From NCBI GenBank assembly GCA_016931085.1, contig JAFGFO010000130.1:1-8919 (forward strand): DNA of 8,919 nt, given 5' to 3'. A program made the translations under genes and the position numbers. Shown in pieces: positions 5,317 to 8,919 of this stretch (position 1 is its first letter; each line of letters opens with the position of its first letter). The notes under the pieces are model-generated. The model ran no database searches and was not told where the DNA came from. It saw only the letters and a program-made list of their open reading frames with translations. Source of the stretch: Thermoflexales bacterium (GTDB lineage: Bacteria; Chloroflexota; Anaerolineae; Fen-1058).

Positions 5317-6397
5317 AAGCACAACCGTCAGCGGCGCGTGGCTCCCTGGCGCGGTGGGAGCCTTCCAGCGCCAATCTGCCCGCAAGCAGCTCATCATTCG
5401 GGGGCTGATCACGTTCACTTTCGCGCTGGCAGTGATCGCTATCAACGCGGGCGCGGCGAACACTCATCCCGTGCAGGTCCTGCGCGCGCTCCTGGGACTG
5501 GAAAGCGGCACGTCCAGCATCGTCATCTGGAACATCCGCCTGCCGCGCGTCATCGCCGGGATCGTGGCGGGAGCCGGCCTGGGGGTGGCGGGCTGCGTGA
5601 TGCAGACCAGCTTGCGCAACCCGCTGGCGTCGCCCTCTACGCTGGGCATTTCCAACGCCGCCGCCTTTGGCGCCAACCTGGCGATTGTGTTTTTGGGCGC
5701 GGGCAGCATTCACAGCACGTCGCACGACGCGGTGTTCATCGCCAATCCGTACCTGGTCACCGTGAGCGCCTTTGTTTTTTCGATACTCGCCATGACGCTG
5801 ATTCTGCTGCTGGCGCGCCTGCGCGGCTTTTCGCCCGAATCGGTGGTGCTGGCGGGCGTGGCGTTTGGCTCGCTGTTCTCGGCCGCTTCTGCCCTGATAC
5901 AGTATTTCGCGGAAGATGTCCAAGTCGCCGCGATGGTGTTCTGGACGTTCGGCGACTTGGGGCACGTCGCGTGGCAGGAGGTCGGCATTCTCTCGGCAGT
6001 GACTGCGGGGGCTTTTGTCTATTTTCAGTTCCACCGCTGGGATTACAATGCGTTGGACAGCGGCGAAGACGCCGCCAAAAGCCTGGGCGTGCACGTGGAG
6101 CAAATACGCTTCGGCGCGATGTTCGCCGCTTCGCTGGTGACGGCCGTGGCGGTCTCGTTCATGGGCATCATCGGCTTTATCGGCTTGGTTGCGCCGCAGA
6201 TGATGCGCCGTGTGCTGGGCATCGACCACCGTTTTCTCATCCCAGCTTCGGCGGCGAGCGGCGCGGCGCTGCTCTTGTTTTCAGACACGCTGGCGCGCAC
6301 CATCATTTCGCCGGTCATCCTGCCGGTTGGGGCGATCACGTCCTTTTTCGGCGCGCCGCTCTTTTTGTTCCTGTTGGCGAAAGGCTACACCCGGTGA
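5309..6397 (+). CDS. FecCD-family ABC transporter permease
   Basis: This 362-residue polytopic inner-membrane protein belongs to the BtuC/FecCD/FhuB family that imports siderophores, cobalamin, heme and, in MolB, molybdate/tungstate. Family landmarks are in order: IWNIRLPRVIAGIVAGAGLG (RLPR at 77-80), MQTSLRNPLASPSTLGIS just after, the cytoplasmic ATPase-contact segment GEDAAKSLGV (about 251-260), GFIGLVAPQMMRRVLG (about 289-304) and PVGAITSFFGAPLFLFLLAKG at the C-terminus. Length and roughly nine to ten hydrophobic segments are normal. ATG 5309 has a GGAGGAGG site (5289-5299). It overlaps the methyltransferase gene by 8 bases and the ATPase start by one (TGATG), so translation is probably coupled. 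As the only permease gene it should form a homodimer. Confidence 0.95.
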   Translation: MAESTTVSGAWLPGAVGAFQRQSARKQLIIRGLITFTFALAVIAINAGAANTHPVQVLRALLGLESGTSSIVIWNIRLPRVIAGIVAGAGLGVAGCVMQTSLRNPLASPSTLGISNAAAFGANLAIVFLGAGSIHSTSHDAVFIANPYLVTVSAFVFSILAMTLILLLARLRGFSPESVVLAGVAFGSLFSAASALIQYFAEDVQVAAMVFWTFGDLGHVAWQEVGILSAVTAGAFVYFQFHRWDYNALDSGEDAAKSLGVHVEQIRFGAMFAASLVTAVAVSFMGIIGFIGLVAPQMMRRVLGIDHRFLIPASAASGAALLLFSDTLARTIISPVILPVGAITSFFGAPLFLFLLAKGYTR

Positions 6398-7149
6398 TGA
6401 TTCTGAGCGCGCAAGGCGTGACATTTCACTATCCCAGCCGCCCGGTGCTGGAGCAAGTCAGTTTCGAGGTGGCAAAGGGCGAGCTGCTGGCCGTTCTCGG
6501 CACCAATGGGACGGGCAAAACCACCCTGCTCAAGTGCCTCAACCGCATTCTCAAACCGGCGGCGGGCGTGGTGCTGATTGACGATCAGCCGATTGCGGGG
6601 CTTGGCCGCAACGCCCTGGCGCAGCGCATCGGCTACGTGGAGCAGCAACGCTCCGGCTCGCGCGCCAGCGTGTTCAACACCGTGCTGTTGGGGCGCAAGC
6701 CCTACATCCAGTGGGACATCACCCAAAACGACATGGACATTGCCGCGCAGGCGCTGGACACCCTCGGACTTGGCGGCTACGCCCTACGCTTTTTGGACGA
6801 GCTGAGCGGCGGCGAACTGCAAAAAGTGGTCATTGCCCGAGCCTTGGCCCAACAACCCGAGATTTTGCTGATGGACGAGCCGACCAACAGCCTCGACTTG
6901 AAAAATCAACTGGAAGTGTTGAGCCTCGTCCGCCAGATTACCCGCCAGCGCCGCATTGCCGCCGTGGTGGCGATGCACGACCTGAACCTGGCGCTGCGCT
7001 TCGCCGACCGCTTTCTGCTGCTCAAGGACAGGCGCATTTTCGCGGCGGGAGGCGCCGAGGTGATGACGCCCGCCAACATCGAAGCGGTGTATGCCGTGCC
7101 GGTGGCCGTCACGTCGCACCACGGCCACCAGTTTGTCATTCCATTGTAG
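6397..7149 (+). CDS. ABC transporter ATP-binding protein (FecE/BtuD type)
   Basis: This 250-residue cytoplasmic ATPase powers the adjacent permease. All core motifs are visible: Walker A GTNGTGKTT (35-43, a Thr-rich variant of GPNGSGKST), Q-loop VEQQ (81-84), signature LSGGE (136-140), Walker B LLMDEP (157-162) with D160 and E161, D-loop SLD, and switch His in MHDLNLAL (H194). The sequence after the Q-loop (VFNTVLLGRKPYI) is typical of iron-siderophore/cobalamin importers. Its ATG shares one base with the permease stop. Nothing suggests loss of activity. The stop is 17 bases before the binding-protein start. Confidence 0.95.
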   Translation: MILSAQGVTFHYPSRPVLEQVSFEVAKGELLAVLGTNGTGKTTLLKCLNRILKPAAGVVLIDDQPIAGLGRNALAQRIGYVEQQRSGSRASVFNTVLLGRKPYIQWDITQNDMDIAAQALDTLGLGGYALRFLDELSGGELQKVVIARALAQQPEILLMDEPTNSLDLKNQLEVLSLVRQITRQRRIAAVVAMHDLNLALRFADRFLLLKDRRIFAAGGAEVMTPANIEAVYAVPVAVTSHHGHQFVIPL

Positions 7150-7166
7150 TTCAAAAGGAGAAGAGA

Positions 7167-8279
7167 ATGAACAAGTTGCCGGCCATCCTGTTAGTCATTG
7201 CCCTGGCGTTGCTCCCGGTGTTGAGCGCCTGCGGCGGCGCGGCGGCGCGCGCGCCGGCCGACCCAACCGTGACCGTCACCGACCTGCTGGGCCGGCAAGT
7301 GAACGTCCCCGCCAAGGTGACGCGCGTGGTCGCCATTGGACCCGGCGCGCTGCGGCTGTACGTCTATGCCGGTAACCTGGATTACATTGTCGGCGTGGAA
7401 GGGATGGAAACTGGCGACGTGAGCGGCAAGCCCTACATGTTGGCCAACCCCGCCTTGGCAAAACTGCCCGTCATCGGGCAGGGCGGCCCCAACAACGCCC
7501 CCGACGCGGAGAAACTCCTCACCGTCACGCCGAACGTCATTTTTAGCACCTATGCCACCGATGCCGCCGCGGCGGATGAGCTGCAGGCCAAGACCGGCCT
7601 CCCGGTCGTGGTACTCCACAGGGGAGGAGGCTTTGGGACAACGGCCATCTTTGGTCAACCGGTGCGGGACTCGTTGATGCTGGTCGGGCAAATCACTGGC
7701 GATACGGCCAAGGCGCAGGCGGCGATTGAGTTCATCGAGCAAGCTGGGCAGGATCTGGACAAGCGCACTAAAGACATCCCCGACGCCGACAAGCCCACCG
7801 TCTACGTGGGCGGGCTGGGCGCCAAGGGCACGCACGGCATCGAAAGCACGCAGGGGCAATACGTTCTGCTCGACGCCATCCACGCCAAAAACGTGGTGGA
7901 TGAAACCGGGCAAGACGGCTCGATCATGATTGATAAAGAGAAATTGCTTACCTGGGACCCGCAGTTTATCTTTATTGATCAGGGTGGTTATGCCGCCGTT
8001 CTCGAAGATTACGAGAAAGACCCCGCATTCTACCAGTCGCTCTCCGCAGTTAAAAACGGCCAGGTGCATTCGCAACTGCCTTACAACTCCTACAACACCA
8101 ACATCGACACCGCCATCGCTGACGCCTACTACCTGGGCAAGATTCTCTACCCTAAAGCCTTTGCCGACGTTGACCCCGCGAAAAAGGCGGATGAAATTTA
8201 CGTGGCCTTGGTGGGGCAGCCGCTCTATGCTCAAATATCCAAGACATTCGGCGGACTGGGGGAATTGACATTCAAGTGA
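7167..8279 (+). CDS. ABC transporter substrate-binding lipoprotein (BtuF/FhuD-like, PF01497)
   Basis: This 370-residue binding protein begins with a signal peptide (MNKLPAILLVIALALLPV) and lipobox LSAC with Cys22, so the mature protein should be lipid-anchored outside the membrane. TVTDLLGRQVNVPAKVTRVVAIGPGALR is the usual start of periplasmic-binding family 2 for iron chelates and cobalamin. Later come LTVTPNVIFSTY, GGLGAKGTHGIESTQGQY, KLLTWDPQFIFID and the C-terminal PYNSYNTNIDTAIADAYYLGK. The IEST and YNxYxTNIDTALA blocks resemble a subfamily I associate with methanogens and strict anaerobes, with unproven ligand. ATG 7167 has AAAAGGAG (7153-7160). Ligand candidates are an iron, nickel or cobalt chelate, a corrinoid, or molybdate/tungstate as in MolA; the sequence does not decide. 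Confidence 0.93.
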   Translation: MNKLPAILLVIALALLPVLSACGGAAARAPADPTVTVTDLLGRQVNVPAKVTRVVAIGPGALRLYVYAGNLDYIVGVEGMETGDVSGKPYMLANPALAKLPVIGQGGPNNAPDAEKLLTVTPNVIFSTYATDAAAADELQAKTGLPVVVLHRGGGFGTTAIFGQPVRDSLMLVGQITGDTAKAQAAIEFIEQAGQDLDKRTKDIPDADKPTVYVGGLGAKGTHGIESTQGQYVLLDAIHAKNVVDETGQDGSIMIDKEKLLTWDPQFIFIDQGGYAAVLEDYEKDPAFYQSLSAVKNGQVHSQLPYNSYNTNIDTAIADAYYLGKILYPKAFADVDPAKKADEIYVALVGQPLYAQISKTFGGLGELTFK

Positions 8280-8303
8280 GCGTTGCGGCGAGTGGAACGG
8301 CGA

Positions 8304-8324
8304 GCCGCCAGAGGGACGGGCGGC
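8304..8324. other. GC-only hairpin downstream of the transporter operon
   Basis: GCCGCC (8304-8309) and GGCGGC (8319-8324) are exact inverted repeats separated by nine bases, 25 bases after the binding-protein stop. There is no T-tract. It could stabilise or end the operon message, but 6-bp GC stems are expected by chance in such DNA. Confidence 0.25.
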
Positions 8325-8389
8325 GCTCATGGCCAGGGTCTTGGCCTTCCGTGGCGCACAGCCGTATTTTGCGGCTTGGCGCCCCACTT

Positions 8390-8422
8390 ACCTCCCCGAA
8401 AGCTTGGAGCTTTCGGGGAGGT
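8390..8422. repeat. Perfect 15-bp inverted repeat
   Basis: ACCTCCCCGAAAGCT (8390-8404) and AGCTTTCGGGGAGGT (8408-8422) are exact reverse complements separated by TGG. The stem is followed by TTG and a run of eight C (8425-8432), not by T. It lies 111 bases beyond the transporter operon and 52 bases before the next promoter. It could act as a bidirectional mRNA-end stabiliser, a factor-dependent terminator or a dispersed palindromic element. The perfection of both arms argues for recent origin or selection. Confidence 0.6.
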
Positions 8423-8473
8423 TGCCCCCCCCACTTCGGCGCTTTGCTACGAATGCCCGGTTGCCTCTACATT

Positions 8474-8501
8474 TTGAAAAGATACGAATGTGCGATATAA
8501 T
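8474..8501 (+). promoter_or_regulatory. Sigma-70-type promoter for the MFS gene
   Basis: TTGAAA (8474-8479), a 16-base spacer and TATAAT (8496-8501) give five of six and six of six consensus matches. The predicted start near 8508 leaves about 217 bases of leader before the GTG at 8725. Confidence 0.6.
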
Positions 8502-8507
8502 GGTTGC

Positions 8508-8724
8508 TGATTCAGAACAGCAAGGACTCTCCCGCAACGGCGGCTTGATGAGTGATAGAGGGCGCTAAACGCAAGACGGGCCAAGAAGGCAGATGATACA
8601 AACAGAACAATCCTGGGGGCGGTCGTTTTGTTGAGCCACAAATCAACACCTGCATGATGACAAGAGGGCCATTCAGGTATAGGCTATAGCTAACTGGGCG
8701 GGTTGCCTTTCGACGGTACTCGCT
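8508..8724 (+). other. Long untranslated leader or gene-free stretch before the MFS gene
   Basis: No protein of credible length fits here. The longest in-register frame from an ATG after the promoter is about 22 codons. One small inverted repeat is present, TGTTGA (8629-8634) with TCAACA (8643-8648). I see no riboswitch or T-box consensus and no T-tract terminator. With the preceding 8280-8473, this makes the largest gene-free gap in the window. Confidence 0.35.
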
Positions 8725-8919
8725 GTGGAAGAAAAGACTTTGCGACGCAACTTTATTAGCGCGCTGTGGCACGGGGCGTTTCTGGCCATAGGCATGGCTC
8801 TCACTCAGCCGACGACGGTCATCGCGGCTTTCGTCGCCGATCTGACCGGCTCGACGATCTGGGTGGGGGGCCTCTCGACGGTGCTGACGGTGGCGGGCAC
8901 ACTGCCGCAGTTGCTCGTC
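8725..8919 (+). CDS. MFS transporter, N-terminal part (cut by window end)
   Basis: The open frame runs from GTG 8725 to the last base, 65 codons. It begins (M)EEKTLRRNFISALWHGAFLAIG, a short basic N-terminus entering a hydrophobic helix, then VIAAFVADLTGSTIWVGGLST and VLTVAGTLPQLLV. The helix 1 / loop / helix 2 pattern with LTGSxxWVGxLST and PQLL resembles the first two helices of major facilitator drug/sugar efflux proteins common in Chloroflexota. GTG 8725 is the only usual start codon downstream of the in-frame stop at 8680. No clear Shine-Dalgarno precedes it, so the start is moderately sure. Substrate cannot be judged. Confidence 0.7.
   Translation, partial: MEEKTLRRNFISALWHGAFLAIGMALTQPTTVIAAFVADLTGSTIWVGGLSTVLTVAGTLPQLLV

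Noticed and set aside
5246..6229. Long minus-strand open frame (327 codons)
   Set aside because: Antisense to the FecCD permease; its composition is charged and repetitive with no family motif.
7191..8387. Long minus-strand open frame (398 codons)
   Set aside because: Antisense to the binding-protein gene, whose lipobox and family motifs are unmistakable.
1..8919. CRISPR array, insertion sequence or rRNA/tRNA genes
   Set aside because: No regularly spaced long direct repeats, no transposase motifs, no paired terminal inverted repeats and no stable-RNA signatures were seen on either strand.

Overview
The window is GC-rich bacterial DNA with compact, mostly rightward genes. A 56-residue relic opens with the LLTTKLYIPP-type start of MalT/LuxR STAND regulators, which are very common in Chloroflexota. 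Together with the anaerobe-type proteins (DUF3842, CooT family, FmdE family) this suggests an uncultured Chloroflexota/Anaerolineae-like anaerobe. That placement is an inference from gene content.

Left part (1-1960). A tandem 9-base repeat tract (33-89) precedes an MbfA-type gene (201-1073), a ferritin-like domain fused to a VIT1/CCC1 membrane domain and probably an iron exporter. Next comes decayed leftward DNA: a broken permease of the DUF318/ArsP type (about 1246-1642) and the 5' end of a truncated ORF (1639-1773). The truncated ORF still has a textbook promoter (TTGACA, 17 bp, TATAAT at 1902-1874) and a large palindrome over the predicted transcription start, so a well-built control region now drives only remnants.

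Middle (1928-3278). A divergent promoter leads into the MalT/LuxR relic (1966-2136). It runs directly into an unusual gene (2145-3278) that joins an ICMT/PEMT-like membrane methyltransferase domain to a metallo-beta-lactamase-fold domain with an HxDxDH variant of the metal motif.

Right part (3330-8279). This looks like a metal-handling locus: DUF3842, a CooT-family Ni-binding protein, an FmdE-family protein with a zinc ribbon, a short TrmO/TsaA-type SAM-dependent methyltransferase, then FecCD-type permease, ATPase and lipoprotein binding protein. The last five form a tight run with overlapping or closely spaced genes. The likely job is uptake of a metal, oxyanion or metal chelate (Fe, Ni, Mo, W or a corrinoid) and delivery to metalloenzymes such as CODH or formate/formylmethanofuran dehydrogenases. 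The substrate cannot be read from sequence. The CooT gene has a near-consensus promoter, then an approximately 80-nt leader ending in a strong intrinsic terminator before the start codon, which is the layout of an attenuator, riboswitch or small RNA.

End (8280-8919). A 445-base gap holds several hairpins, including a perfect 15-bp one, and a second good promoter (8474-8501) with a long leader. It is followed by the first 65 codons of an MFS transporter cut off by the window edge.
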